From contig JAFXJR010000018.1 of NCBI GenBank assembly GCA_017532145.1, positions 1 to 45,631 of the forward strand: a stretch of DNA of 45,631 nucleotides. Reading direction: 5' to 3'. The translations under genes were made by a program, and so were the position numbers. Below, piece by piece: positions 6,585 through 15,328 of the stretch (positions are counted from its first letter, which is position 1; each line of letters begins with the position of its first letter). The stretch comes from Lachnospiraceae bacterium. Its GTDB lineage: Bacteria > Bacillota > Clostridia > Lachnospirales > Lachnospiraceae. Below the pieces are notes generated by a model that saw only the letters and a program-made list of their open reading frames with translations, made no database searches and had not been told where the DNA came from.

Positions 6585-7298
6585 TCATCCCTTTACTGCC
6601 AAACTCCATCCATAATCATCATGATAAATCATCTGTTTTGTCATCCCACCATCAATACATATATTTTCTCCGGTAATAAATCCTGCTTTATCAGAACAAA
6701 GAAACAGTACCATATTAGCAATATCCAGTGGATTACCTACTCTTCCTGCCGGCTGCTGTATGGCATCTGCCCCTTCATAAATTTTATATGCCGTATCAAT
6801 CCATCCGGGAGAGATAGAATTAACCCGAACCTTACCAGCAAGGCTGATGGCAAGTGCATGTGTCAGAGCCGCAATCCCACTCTTTGCCGATGTATAGCTT
6901 TCGGTCTGGGGCTGACTCATCCGGTCTCGGGAAGACGAAATATTCACAATACTTGCTCCCTTCCCAAAGTAAGGCATAAAGAGCTTGGAAAGGTAGAATG
7001 GAGCGGTTACTCCCACCTTCAGGGCATACTCAAAATCTTCATAGCTTGCCGATGCAATTCCACAACTGGCAGGTGCTGCATTATTGATTAGATAATCCAC
7101 ATGTCCATAATCGGCAATAACCTTTTCTGCAAATCGTTCCAAGGTTTGTTTATCCGCCAAATCTCCCTTAAAATATGGATTATCCCGCAGATCAATGATA
7201 CAGATTTTTGCTCCGGCTTTTTCAAATTCTTCGCAAATGCACTGACCAATACCGTATGCACCTCCAGTTACAACCACAATTTTATTTTCAAAATCCAT
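6585..7298 (-). CDS. SDR-family NAD(P)-dependent oxidoreductase
   Basis: Classical short-chain dehydrogenase of 237 residues. It has the Rossmann glycine motif TGGAYGIG (about 11-18), the NNAA motif near 72, the catalytic Ser in NISSS near 120, and the YTSAK (YxxxK) pair near 135-139, then the SPGW segment. D36 in CIIDLRDNP, at the end of the second strand, suggests preference for NAD over NADP. AGGAGG lies about 8 nt before the ATG. A terminator follows at 6525-6559. The substrate cannot be inferred; the neighbours are a broken peptidase gene and transposon debris, so there is no pathway context. Confidence 0.9.
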   Translation of the reverse strand: MDFENKIVVVTGGAYGIGQCICEEFEKAGAKICIIDLRDNPYFKGDLADKQTLERFAEKVIADYGHVDYLINNAAPASCGIASASYEDFEYALKVGVTAPFYLSKLFMPYFGKGASIVNISSSRDRMSQPQTESYTSAKSGIAALTHALAISLAGKVRVNSISPGWIDTAYKIYEGADAIQQPAGRVGNPLDIANMVLFLCSDKAGFITGENICIDGGMTKQMIYHDDYGWSLAVKG

Positions 7299-7351
7299 TC
7301 TATATACCTCCTTTTATCTCCAGTCCCTAACCTTTCCTGCAATAAAATAAC

Positions 7352-7708
7352 TCACTCCCCCGTATCTACAAAACCTAACATAACCCCCTTTCCCGTCAGG
7401 GACAGAGGGGGTCTTTGCAGCTCTACAATACCGCTGCGTATCAAGCTCAGCGGATCAAAGCTGCGGGAAAAGTCTCCCATCTGCATCAATCCATAGAGCT
7501 TTGGAATGGAATTATAGGTATAACTGCTGACACTGAGAGGAGAAAGTTTAGAACGCTCCGCATACAATACACTAAATTGGTCATCGATTATATCGTAACA
7601 GACACTCTCTGTCTCCTCCACCCCTCTGGTCAATACATAATCCACCAGTATTTCTGCAAAATCATTGGACAATACCTGTTCTCTACATGCCATAGCTACC
7701 TTCATCAT
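7352..7708 (-). pseudogene. Truncated S8 (Csp/subtilisin-like) peptidase N-terminus
   Basis: A frame of 118 residues matching the start of clostridial S8 peptidases: the EILVDY block, IDDQFSVLYA, SYTYNSIPKLYGLMQ, then LTGKGVMLGFVDTG, where the aspartate of VDTG is the first member of the Asp/His/Ser triad. Immediately after it, where IDYxHPxF is expected, the frame ends (Glu then TGA) and nothing downstream encodes the rest of the catalytic domain. The piece is therefore inactive as a protease. Its upstream side abuts palindromic element copy 2, and the ribosome site is poor. A deletion between this gene and the SDR gene is the simplest explanation. Confidence 0.75.
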
Positions 7709-7718
7709 TACTTTTTTT

Positions 7719-7781
7719 GTAACTGCTCAGTACCCTCACCGTTATGCTGCAAGCAAGTATACAGACCTACTGAATAGTTAC
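7719..7781 (-). repeat. Dispersed palindromic element, copy 2 (internally deleted)
   Basis: 63-bp version keeping both ends (minus strand GTAACTATTCAGTAGGTCTG and TACTGAGCAGTTAC) but lacking about 28 bp of the middle. It fills the gap between the clpX-like stop and the broken S8 peptidase gene. Confidence 0.8.
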
Positions 7782-7790
7782 TTTTTTTCA

Positions 7791-9347
7791 TTATATGCCA
7801 GTGTCTCCACTTGCGTTAAGCGACTTTGACAGTTCTACCGTATTGCTTCGTATCTCAATAACCGGTCCTCCTGTATTCTCAATATATTCTTTGGTAATCG
7901 TTACTCTGCCAATATTGTCATCCTTGGGAATTTCATACATAATATCCAACATAAATTCTTCAATAATCGCTCTTAATGCTCTGGCACCGGTGTCCTTTTC
8001 TAAAGCCTTTTTCGCTATCGCCTCCAAAGCTCCCTCATCAAACTCAAGCTTTACCTCATCTAATTCCAAAAGCTTCTGATACTGCTTTAAAATAGCATTT
8101 TTAGGCTCACGCAAAATTTTAATCAGCATTTCCTGAGTAAGCCCCTCCAGTGTACAGATAATCGGCAGACGGCCAATAAACTCAGGAATCATACCAAACT
8201 TCTTCATATCCTCCACACTCACCTTGCTGAGAATATTTTTCTCCTTATCATACTTGTCCTTTAACTCTGCCGTATAACCTATGGAGGTTCCCTTATTTAG
8301 ACGCTGCTTAATAATCTCTTCCAAATCAGGGAAGGCACCACCACAAATAAACAGAATATTTCTGGTATTTACCGTAGTTAAAGGAACCATAGCATTCTTA
8401 CTATTGGCTCCCACCGGCACCTCAATTTCTGCTCCCTCCAGCAGCTTTAACATACCCTGCTGTACCGATTCTCCACTCACATCCCTGGAGGTAGTATTTT
8501 TCTTTTTGGCTATCTTATCAATTTCATCAATAAAGATAATGCCTCTCTCTGCCTTTTCCACATCATTTTCCGCAGCTGCAAGCAGCTTGGAAACCACACT
8601 CTCAATATCGTCACCAATATATCCTGCCTCTGTCAGTGAGGTAGCATCCGCGATGGCCAACGGTACATCCAGCAACCTGGCCAACGTCTTTACCAGATAG
8701 GTCTTACCGCTTCCTGTAGGTCCTATCATCAGAATATTGGATTTTTCGATTTCAATCTCATCCATAGTTCCTGTAGCCACTCTCTTATAATGGTTGTACA
8801 CTGCCACAGATATAATCTTTTTTGCTCTCTCCTGACCTACTACATATTCATCCAGCTGTGCTTTAATCTTATGAGGTGCTGGAATCTTTTTAATATCCAA
8901 AGCAGGCTCCGCCTGTTGCTTGGTCTTCTTTTTCTTCAGCTTCTGCTTATTGGGAATCCCTCCCTCTCCCTTTAAGTCTGCCAGATTGACAAAGCTGATA
9001 TTAGGAAAGCCTTTTCCCTTTGTCCAGTCTGTATTCTGCAGCATTCCCTGATAGTCAAACCGGCTGACTGTATCCATCGTTTTATGCATGCAGTCATTAC
9101 AAACTGAAATATTGCTGGGCAACTTAAACATCTTACCCGTTTTACTCTCCGGTCTCCGACAGATAAAGCATACATCCTCATATTCATTTTCCTTCTTGTC
9201 TGTCTGCTTCTTTTTCTCTGCTTCTGCAGATGTTTCCTCCTCTATACCGGATAAAATCTCATCCTGCAGTTCTTCCTCATAATCTTTATTATCAATATCA
9301 CCCATTCTATTAACCTGATTTCCTTCCTGCCGGGAACAGTCATCCAT
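7791..9347 (-). CDS. clpX: ClpX-like AAA+ unfoldase with extended N-terminus
   Basis: ATP-dependent Clp protease ATP-binding subunit of the ClpX type. In the longest frame (536 codons from 9401) the four zinc ligands are CFIC (C78, C81) and CNDC (C101, C104), Walker A GPTGSGKT is at 227-234, Walker B IIFIDEIDK at 288-296, and sensor 2 is in TGARALR. The ClpP-docking loop reads IGY rather than the usual IGF. An acidic extension precedes the zinc finger, and a Lys/Gln-rich linker separates it from the AAA domain, making it longer than the usual ~420-430 residues. A consensus promoter covers the 9401 ATG, so the start is more likely M19 (9347, CGGAAG upstream) or M16 (9356). Probably a paralogue of a housekeeping ClpX encoded elsewhere. 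Confidence 0.88.
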   Translation of the reverse strand: MDDCSRQEGNQVNRMGDIDNKDYEEELQDEILSGIEEETSAEAEKKKQTDKKENEYEDVCFICRRPESKTGKMFKLPSNISVCNDCMHKTMDTVSRFDYQGMLQNTDWTKGKGFPNISFVNLADLKGEGGIPNKQKLKKKKTKQQAEPALDIKKIPAPHKIKAQLDEYVVGQERAKKIISVAVYNHYKRVATGTMDEIEIEKSNILMIGPTGSGKTYLVKTLARLLDVPLAIADATSLTEAGYIGDDIESVVSKLLAAAENDVEKAERGIIFIDEIDKIAKKKNTTSRDVSGESVQQGMLKLLEGAEIEVPVGANSKNAMVPLTTVNTRNILFICGGAFPDLEEIIKQRLNKGTSIGYTAELKDKYDKEKNILSKVSVEDMKKFGMIPEFIGRLPIICTLEGLTQEMLIKILREPKNAILKQYQKLLELDEVKLEFDEGALEAIAKKALEKDTGARALRAIIEEFMLDIMYEIPKDDNIGRVTITKEYIENTGGPVIEIRSNTVELSKSLNASGDTGI

Positions 9348-9389
9348 ATCTGCCATCTTCCGGCTTATTACCTTTTTGCCTTTGTATAT

Positions 9390-9418
9390 ATTATAAACCA
9401 TGCTAATTTGATACTCAA
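9390..9418 (-). promoter_or_regulatory. Sigma-A promoter of the clpX-like gene
   Basis: On the minus strand TTGAGT (9418-9413), a 17-bp spacer, then TATAAT (9395-9390). Transcription would begin near 9383, downstream of the ATG at 9401, which rules out that ATG as the start for this transcript. Confidence 0.75.
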
Positions 9419-9455
9419 GCTAACATTTTGTCAAATATACCATCTTTTATACGAA

Positions 9456-9493
9456 AAGGAATGTCCTGCTACTTCTACAGCGGGACATTCCTT
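9456..9493 (-). terminator. Terminator downstream of the HtrA gene
   Basis: 15-bp stem with one mismatch (9456-9470 with 9479-9493), 8-nt loop. On the minus strand the stem ends in CCTTTTCG, a short T-tract. It lies about 120 nt past the protease stop, with palindromic element copy 3 in between. Confidence 0.75.
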
Positions 9494-9507
9494 TCAGTAT
9501 CTTTTTT

Positions 9508-9596
9508 GTAACGGTTCAATACCCTCACCGTTACATCACTACCACTAAATTTTCCTACATCAGCACAGTAATTGCACATACCTGCTGAATAATTAC
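9508..9596 (-). repeat. Dispersed palindromic element, copy 3
   Basis: 89-bp full-length but diverged copy in the 3' untranslated region of the HtrA gene. Minus-strand ends are GTAATTATTCAGCAGGTATG and GGTATTGAACCGTTAC. Confidence 0.8.
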
Positions 9597-9611
9597 TCTT
9601 TTTCTCTTTCC

Positions 9612-11327
9612 TTATTCCATTCTTCTGCCCAGGATAACCATTACTGTCTTACTTTCCCATCCACTTGGACTTCCCTGCATAATCTCGACTTCTACCACTT
9701 CTCCTGCTGCATAGTAGTCCATAATGCTTACCAAATCCTCTGTACTGGAAATTTTATTTCCACCAAATTCTGTAATAATATTTCCCCGGACAATACCTGC
9801 TCTTTCTGCAGCTGAGCCTGCAACTACCTCAGAAACATAGACTCCTCTGGGCATTCCATAATCCTGTGCCATCTGATCTACTACAGTCAGAGAAGATACA
9901 CCAAGATAGCCTTTCTTTTCTTCACCAACCTTACTTCTGGTTTCTCTTAGCATCAGCTCCTCAATAATCGGCTTAGCTGCTGAAATAGGAATAGCATATC
10001 CCATACCCTCTATGGTAGATCCTCCTATTTTATTAGAATTAATCCCAATAACCTCACCTTTGATATTTAACAATGCACCGCCTGAGTTTCCAGGATTAAT
10101 CGCTGCATCGGTCTGAATAAAGGAAGCAGTTTCTTCTTTGTCCATTTCTGACTGATAGCCATACAATTCTTCACTGGTTGAAAGGTCTATCACCCTATCC
10201 AAAGCACTAATAACACCCGTGGTTACTGACTGCCCATAACCTAAAGCATTTCCTATAGCTATGGCAGGCTCACCTACGATTAAGGTATCTGAATCACCCA
10301 ACTGTGCAATTGTGATAGCTGCCCTGGTAGCTGCCTCTATATCCTCCAGAGAAACAGCAATGACTGCCAAATCCATATCTGGGTCGGAGCCTTTCATCCG
10401 TGCCTCCACTTCCGAACCATCTGCAAACTGTACTACCAGCTTGCTGGAGTCCTCTACCACATGGTAGTTAGACACAATCAACAGCTCGGAGTCACTCTCT
10501 CCTACAATAATTCCCGATCCGGCTCCCACTGCCTCACTCTGCAGAGTTCTTCCAAAATAAGAAATTGTCTGAGTAGTTGTATTGTTAATTGATACAATGG
10601 CCGGCATCACTTGTGCTGCCACATCACTAACATCCAATACTGTTGCGGTATTCTCTGTCTTTGGTGTTACATCGGTAGTAATAAGAGCTGCCGGCTCCTG
10701 ATTAGCAGCTATCTCCTGAACCAGTTCTGCCTCTGCTGTCTCAGGCAGATTTGCCATCTCCTTTTCATTTCCAAAAGCTTTTTCCACCAAATGAAAGCTT
10801 ACTCCTGCACAGACTCCAAAAAATATACCAAAAGCCATGGCAGCAACGGCTTTTTTGATAAATCCTCCAGTCTTTTTAGGCTGCTTTTCCTTTTCTTCCT
10901 TTGTATTATCCGTATCTATAGAAAAGCTTCCTGTATTTGTATTACTGCTTCCTGTATCAAAGGAGCTTCCCTGACTGCTGCTATAATGATAGCTGCTACT
11001 GGTAGTATCCTGCCCACTAAAGCCACTGGCTGTCCTCTGACTGCTATAGCTGCCTGATGATGGCTGCCTGCCCGAACTATCAACAGTACCCTGCCCACCA
11101 TAGCTGCTTCTTGTGGTTATCTGACTGCTGTAGCTGTCTGTGGTTGAACCATAATAGCTGCCTGACATACTGTCTCCTGTACTCATGCGACTGCTGTAGC
11201 TTCCACTATAGTCCTCTGTTCTGCTTTGTCTGCTGTCACTGCCGCAAGATACTTCTCCCATCTCCCTTGCTGTGCCGTCAACTATATTTTTATCATCATA
11301 ATCATCAGGATAATTATTTCTGTACAT
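9612..11327 (-). CDS. htrA: Membrane-anchored HtrA/DegP-like serine protease
   Basis: Trypsin-fold quality-control protease with a PDZ domain. Numbered from the preferred ATG at 11327 (571 aa; AGGAGAGAGG lies upstream, and the ATG at 11381 lacks such a site), residues 1-150 are a cytoplasmic Ser/Gly/Tyr-rich low-complexity region. A membrane anchor spans about 156-180. The catalytic triad is H289 (SNYHVVE), D319 (DMDLAVI) and S415 (NPGNSGGALL). The C-terminal ~100 residues form a PDZ domain (LGVSSLTV, GVYVSEVVAGSAAERAGI). The protease faces outside, where it would degrade or refold misfolded exported proteins. The disordered 150-residue N-terminus is unusually long. A terminator follows at 9456-9493. 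Confidence 0.93.
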   Translation of the reverse strand: MYRNNYPDDYDDKNIVDGTAREMGEVSCGSDSRQSRTEDYSGSYSSRMSTGDSMSGSYYGSTTDSYSSQITTRSSYGGQGTVDSSGRQPSSGSYSSQRTASGFSGQDTTSSSYHYSSSQGSSFDTGSSNTNTGSFSIDTDNTKEEKEKQPKKTGGFIKKAVAAMAFGIFFGVCAGVSFHLVEKAFGNEKEMANLPETAEAELVQEIAANQEPAALITTDVTPKTENTATVLDVSDVAAQVMPAIVSINNTTTQTISYFGRTLQSEAVGAGSGIIVGESDSELLIVSNYHVVEDSSKLVVQFADGSEVEARMKGSDPDMDLAVIAVSLEDIEAATRAAITIAQLGDSDTLIVGEPAIAIGNALGYGQSVTTGVISALDRVIDLSTSEELYGYQSEMDKEETASFIQTDAAINPGNSGGALLNIKGEVIGINSNKIGGSTIEGMGYAIPISAAKPIIEELMLRETRSKVGEEKKGYLGVSSLTVVDQMAQDYGMPRGVYVSEVVAGSAAERAGIVRGNIITEFGGNKISSTEDLVSIMDYYAAGEVVEVEIMQGSPSGWESKTVMVILGRRME

Positions 11328-11391
11328 AATGGATACCTCTCTCCTTTTTTCTTTTTTCACTGCCAGTCCCCTTATGCTCATTTAATACTTA

Positions 11392-11431
11392 GCGTACTTG
11401 AAGCAAGTGTGCCGACCTACTGAATAGTTAC
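11392..11431 (-). repeat. Dispersed palindromic element, copy 4 (half)
   Basis: Only one end is preserved: minus strand GTAACTATTCAGTAGGTCGG followed by the CACTTGC segment. The other half is missing or unrecognisable. It lies in the HtrA upstream region. Confidence 0.7.
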
Positions 11432-11518
11432 CTTTGTTCTATTGATTTGTACCCAGTATAACTACGAAATGTGTCCTTTTTGTGATAAAAATATGCGTAA
11501 TCTGTTAAATTCCCTCCC

Positions 11519-12481
11519 CTATCTATATTTTCCTTCTGTACCAATCCTTTCCTTCTGCTCCCAATACTCCTGATTAGAGGTACATTTTTTCACCAAACCG
11601 GGAGATAGCTTTCTGTAATTTTTTCCCAAAACAAAGCCTATATATTTATAAAGACTACTTATGTATAAATAGGGAATCAATCTCTTCTTTCCCTCTCTTG
11701 ATAAATAACTTGTGGTCTCACGAATCATCCGCATTCCTTCCTTTTCGGCAGGAAGACTGCTGAATATCTCAGGATAGTCTGCCTGAGAAACTCCCATATC
11801 AAAATTTCTATGCAACTGTTGCAGACAGGTATAATTATGAGAATGAAGCACTTTTGCATCGGCCTCATACACTACCCGGTAACCGGATTTAATTGCAGCA
11901 GCCGCATAAATCATATCCTCATTAAAAATAGTATATCGCACAAAACCACCCAGAGTATCATAGATTTCACGTCGATAGGCTGCACAGACATTAGAACAAA
12001 AATACGTCTTAATTCCCAGCTGGTCCAAATCCTCCTTAGACTTGACACAGCCCTGAGGGGGATAGTTAAAGAATCGAGAAAAGCGTTCTATTGGATGGCA
12101 CTTCCCTACAGGTAGCTGTCTGGCATAGGCTACTGCAGCCTTTTCCTGATTTAGTGCCTGTACCAGCCTTTCTATCAAATACCTGTCAGCCGGCATGGCA
12201 TCCTGGGTCATCATCACAAAGACCTGGGCTTCCGACCTTTCCACCCCCTTATGTCTGGTTCCTCCATGATTAAACTCCTTTTTGGACAGATGTATCACAT
12301 CCACATTTCTATATTGTTCCAGAAAAGAAGTTCCATAAATCAGCCTCTCAAAATACTTTTCTTCTGTATTCAGAATTAAAATCCGATTTACCGGCATAGT
12401 CTGATGGGTCAACATCTTAATTAAATGAAAAAAACTCTGATCCGGCTTATATACCGGTATAATTACGTCTACCGAACTCAC
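11519..12481 (-). CDS. GT2-family rhamnosyltransferase-like glycosyltransferase
   Basis: Family 2 glycosyltransferase of about 320 residues. It opens with VDVIIPVYKPD, has NHGGTRHKG (the FNHGGTR block of dTDP-rhamnosyltransferases) near residues 70-80 and the MMTQDAMP acceptor/metal segment near 90-97, and ends with helices near IPYLYISSLYKYIGF. The longest frame starts with TTG at 12517. The GTG at 12481, 8 nt after AGGAG, fits better. It would add rhamnose to a lipid-linked glycan at the inner membrane face, using dTDP-rhamnose from the rml genes on the right. A weak terminator (12550-12570) separates it from the LCP gene. Confidence 0.88.
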   Translation of the reverse strand: MSSVDVIIPVYKPDQSFFHLIKMLTHQTMPVNRILILNTEEKYFERLIYGTSFLEQYRNVDVIHLSKKEFNHGGTRHKGVERSEAQVFVMMTQDAMPADRYLIERLVQALNQEKAAVAYARQLPVGKCHPIERFSRFFNYPPQGCVKSKEDLDQLGIKTYFCSNVCAAYRREIYDTLGGFVRYTIFNEDMIYAAAAIKSGYRVVYEADAKVLHSHNYTCLQQLHRNFDMGVSQADYPEIFSSLPAEKEGMRMIRETTSYLSREGKKRLIPYLYISSLYKYIGFVLGKNYRKLSPGLVKKCTSNQEYWEQKERIGTEGKYR

Positions 12482-12549
12482 TGCTCCTTCTCCTCTTCCA
12501 GCGGGATTCTTTCCCAAAATATTCCCCGTACTTCTTCACGCACGAACAA

Positions 12550-12570
12550 AAGGACCCTCTTTAGGTCCTT
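12550..12570 (-). terminator. Weak terminator after the LCP gene
   Basis: 7-bp stem AAGGACC / GGTCCTT (12550-12556 with 12564-12570), followed on the minus strand by TTGTTCG. It lies 16 nt past the LCP stop and before the glycosyltransferase, so it may attenuate rather than end transcription. Confidence 0.55.
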
Positions 12571-12585
12571 CTGCTTTTCCCATGA

Positions 12586-13773
12586 TTACCTTATATATTT
12601 TGCTGTATCGCTATTAATCTGATTACTGTATTTTTTTACATCATCAGATGCACTATAGTTCTCATTAAACAAGAAACTATGAAGCCATTCCACGTTTTCT
12701 GTTAAATTCATCGGAACTACACAGCTGCCCTTGGTTCCAATATTTCCTGTAGCTCTGTGTTCCTCCTGAGGGAAACCAGTTTGATCCACAATATTATACT
12801 TTCCGACATCTCCCAACAGTTCAATGATTTCTGACAAATCCAAAGAGGTATAAATCTCATTAAATACATCGTTGGCAATCTGATTGAGTACAGAAGGAGA
12901 TGCCTTCTTCGCTGCCTCTGCCACTGCCATCAATACCTCTCTTTGACGCTCAGCACGCTTAAAATCATCACCTGCTGTATAACGGATTCGGCAATAGGCA
13001 GTAGCCTGTAAACCATTCAAATGCTGATATCCTGTCTGTGTTACTTCGGTATAGGATCTTTTCAAATCCTCTGACATCGTATACTGATAGCTGTTTAAAT
13101 GATGAATTTCGGATTCATCTACATCAATCATAATACCGCCCAGAGCATCTATAGTATCAGTAAGTCCTGCAAAGCCCACAGTGATAAAGTCTGTAATATT
13201 CATATCCAGATTCATATTCAGCATATTGATGGCCATTTCCGGACCACCCTTTGCATAGGCTGTATTGCACTTATTGTAAGTATCGTTGCTTAGATTCAAA
13301 TAGGTATCTCTGTATACAGAAACCAGCTTACACTCTCCTGTATCCTGATTAATGGAGGCAATCATAATGGTATCACTTCTGGTATTCTTAGCTAAAGCAC
13401 CAGTGGTAGAATCCACACCAAACAGGGCAATATTTCTGTAGCCCTTCATCTTTGTCACTTCTTCCCTCTCTTTTACCTCAGGATTGATGACAATATCCTC
13501 CTCCTTTAACTCTACCTTACCAACCTTTTCTCCCTTCATTACTCCATAAAGTACCACAACCATCAGTAATAAAACGAAGATTTCCACGATAAAAAGCAGG
13601 ATTTTCTTCCGCTTCTTCTGCTCCCTCTCCCGGGCGGACAGCCTCTGTCCAGAAGCTTTTCCCTCTCCATCCTTCTGCGTCTGCTTCTTTCTGCCGGCAA
13701 GCTTCCGTTCCTGAGCTTTCCCTGAATCTGCAGTCCTTCTGCCATTTTTCTGCTTCTTTGAATTTTCTTCCAT
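12586..13773 (-). CDS. LCP (LytR-CpsA-Psr) family cell-wall glycopolymer ligase
   Basis: 395 residues: a ~55-residue basic cytoplasmic tail, a membrane anchor at about 58-80, then an extracellular LCP domain (about 110-345). Diagnostic blocks are GVDSTTGALAKNTRSDTIM (pyrophosphate-binding Asp and Arg), SVYRDTYL, NKCNTAYAKGG, and YCRIRYTAGDDFKRAERQR. LCP enzymes transfer polyprenyl-linked teichoic acids or polysaccharides onto peptidoglycan. GGGAG precedes the ATG. Next to a polyprenyl glycosylphosphotransferase and rhamnosyltransferases, its probable job is to anchor the glycan made by this locus. Confidence 0.93.
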   Translation of the reverse strand: MEENSKKQKNGRRTADSGKAQERKLAGRKKQTQKDGEGKASGQRLSAREREQKKRKKILLFIVEIFVLLLMVVVLYGVMKGEKVGKVELKEEDIVINPEVKEREEVTKMKGYRNIALFGVDSTTGALAKNTRSDTIMIASINQDTGECKLVSVYRDTYLNLSNDTYNKCNTAYAKGGPEMAINMLNMNLDMNITDFITVGFAGLTDTIDALGGIMIDVDESEIHHLNSYQYTMSEDLKRSYTEVTQTGYQHLNGLQATAYCRIRYTAGDDFKRAERQREVLMAVAEAAKKASPSVLNQIANDVFNEIYTSLDLSEIIELLGDVGKYNIVDQTGFPQEEHRATGNIGTKGSCVVPMNLTENVEWLHSFLFNENYSASDDVKKYSNQINSDTAKYIR

Positions 13774-13822
13774 TTTACTCTCCCTTATCCTTCAGCATAA
13801 TTCTTTATCTTTTAAGATACTA

Positions 13823-15247
13823 TCAATAAGCATTTTTGTTAATAAAACCTTTAAATATCGTGAGAAACATAATTTTAAAATCCAGTCCCATCGTCCAGTT
13901 TTCTATATAAAAAATATCATACTCTATTCTTTTCTTGATAGAAGTATCCCCTCTGTAGCCATTAATCTGAGCCCAGCCTGTCAGACCCGGTCTGACCTGA
14001 TGCTTAATCATATAACGGGGAATCTCCTCCTTAAACTTTTCCACAAACAGAGGTCTCTCCGGTCTGGGTCCCACCAGACTCATCTCCCCTGCCAGAATAT
14101 TAAACAGTTGAGGCAGCTCATCCAGACTGGTTCTTCTCAAAATCTTTCCCATCTTGGTTACACGGGGATCGTTTTTTACCGTCCAGCATTTTTGCTCCTG
14201 AGACTTCTTTTGCACCTCCATGGTTCTAAATTTATACATCTGAAAGGGCCTATTATGAAGACCCACCCTTTCCTGCTTAAAAATCACGGGTCCGGGAGAA
14301 GAACATTTAACACAGAGAGCCAAAAATAGCATAATGGGAGACAGCACACCAAGCCCTACTAAGGAACCTATCACATCCACTGCCCGCTTTGCCATCAAAT
14401 TTAGTGTATTGCTCAATGGTACATACCGGATATTAATCACCGGTAGCCCCATCAAATCCTCCGTATAAGGATGACTGGGAATCAGGCTGTGATAATCCGG
14501 GATAAACTTGGTGTGTACCCCGGATTTTTCACACAAACTTACGATTTGCTCCAGCTTGCTGTAATCCTCCAAAGACAGGGTAACGGCAATCTCGTCCAGC
14601 TTATTTTCCGGCAGAATGTACAATAGATTTTCTATACTTCCTACTACCTTGACTCCCTTATACATCGTTCCTCTGGGGACTCTGTCATCCAGGATTCCTC
14701 TGACCACATAGCCCCACTGAGGATTGGCATTAATCCTTGTAATATATTCCTCTGCTGCTCGGGAATATCCCACCAGAAGCACATATTTTAGATTATACCC
14801 TTTTTTCCGGAAATATTGCATACTGGTTCTGACCAGAAATCTGGACAGAGACGTCATGGTAATATTAATTCCATAAAAAATAAAAATCATCCCTCGAGAG
14901 AAGTGCTGCATTTCACTTTCATGACTAATGATGATAAACAATATCATCATAAACAGAATCATTCCTACTGTGTTTGCCTTGAAAATACTGGCAAACTCAT
15001 CCTTTCTGTGTGTCGTCCTCTTGGGTGTATACATATTAAAAATATAATACAGAAAAATATAGCCGGGAACAATGAAATAAAGTGCACCAAAATATGTCCC
15101 TATAGACAAAGCAGTTACACCCGGCTCCGTATCTGCAAACGGTGTCACAAATTTAATCAGCCATGAAAGTGAATAGGATAAAGCAACCACCAACGCATCC
15201 ACTAACAGCTGCAATCTATTAAAATACTTTTGGTTATCTTTTATCAT
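13823..15247 (-). CDS. Undecaprenyl-phosphate sugar-1-phosphate transferase
   Basis: Polyprenyl glycosylphosphotransferase of 474 residues, which loads the first sugar-1-phosphate of a repeat unit onto undecaprenyl phosphate. The N-terminal ~145 residues have four or five membrane segments; then comes a CoA-binding-like domain (VLLVGYSRAAEEYI, near 160) and the C-terminal bacterial sugar transferase domain with KRAVDVIGSLVGL, FKQERVGLHNRPFQMYKFRTM, LRRTSLDELPQLFNIL and SLVGPRPERP. Length and layout match the WbaP/CpsE group. The starting sugar (glucose or galactose) cannot be told from the sequence. The LCP gene lies 49 nt downstream, likely in the same transcript. Confidence 0.93.
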   Translation of the reverse strand: MIKDNQKYFNRLQLLVDALVVALSYSLSWLIKFVTPFADTEPGVTALSIGTYFGALYFIVPGYIFLYYIFNMYTPKRTTHRKDEFASIFKANTVGMILFMMILFIIISHESEMQHFSRGMIFIFYGINITMTSLSRFLVRTSMQYFRKKGYNLKYVLLVGYSRAAEEYITRINANPQWGYVVRGILDDRVPRGTMYKGVKVVGSIENLLYILPENKLDEIAVTLSLEDYSKLEQIVSLCEKSGVHTKFIPDYHSLIPSHPYTEDLMGLPVINIRYVPLSNTLNLMAKRAVDVIGSLVGLGVLSPIMLFLALCVKCSSPGPVIFKQERVGLHNRPFQMYKFRTMEVQKKSQEQKCWTVKNDPRVTKMGKILRRTSLDELPQLFNILAGEMSLVGPRPERPLFVEKFKEEIPRYMIKHQVRPGLTGWAQINGYRGDTSIKKRIEYDIFYIENWTMGLDFKIMFLTIFKGFINKNAY

Positions 15248-15328
15248 AATTTCACCGATTTTCCTATACTGCTAGATATTTTACAATATTATTCCCAAAA
15301 GCACAACTTAATTTTATATAAATAGCAT

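Noticed and set aside
6561-7091. Plus-strand open frame of 176 codons
   Set aside because: Antisense to the SDR gene, which has complete catalytic motifs and a ribosome site.
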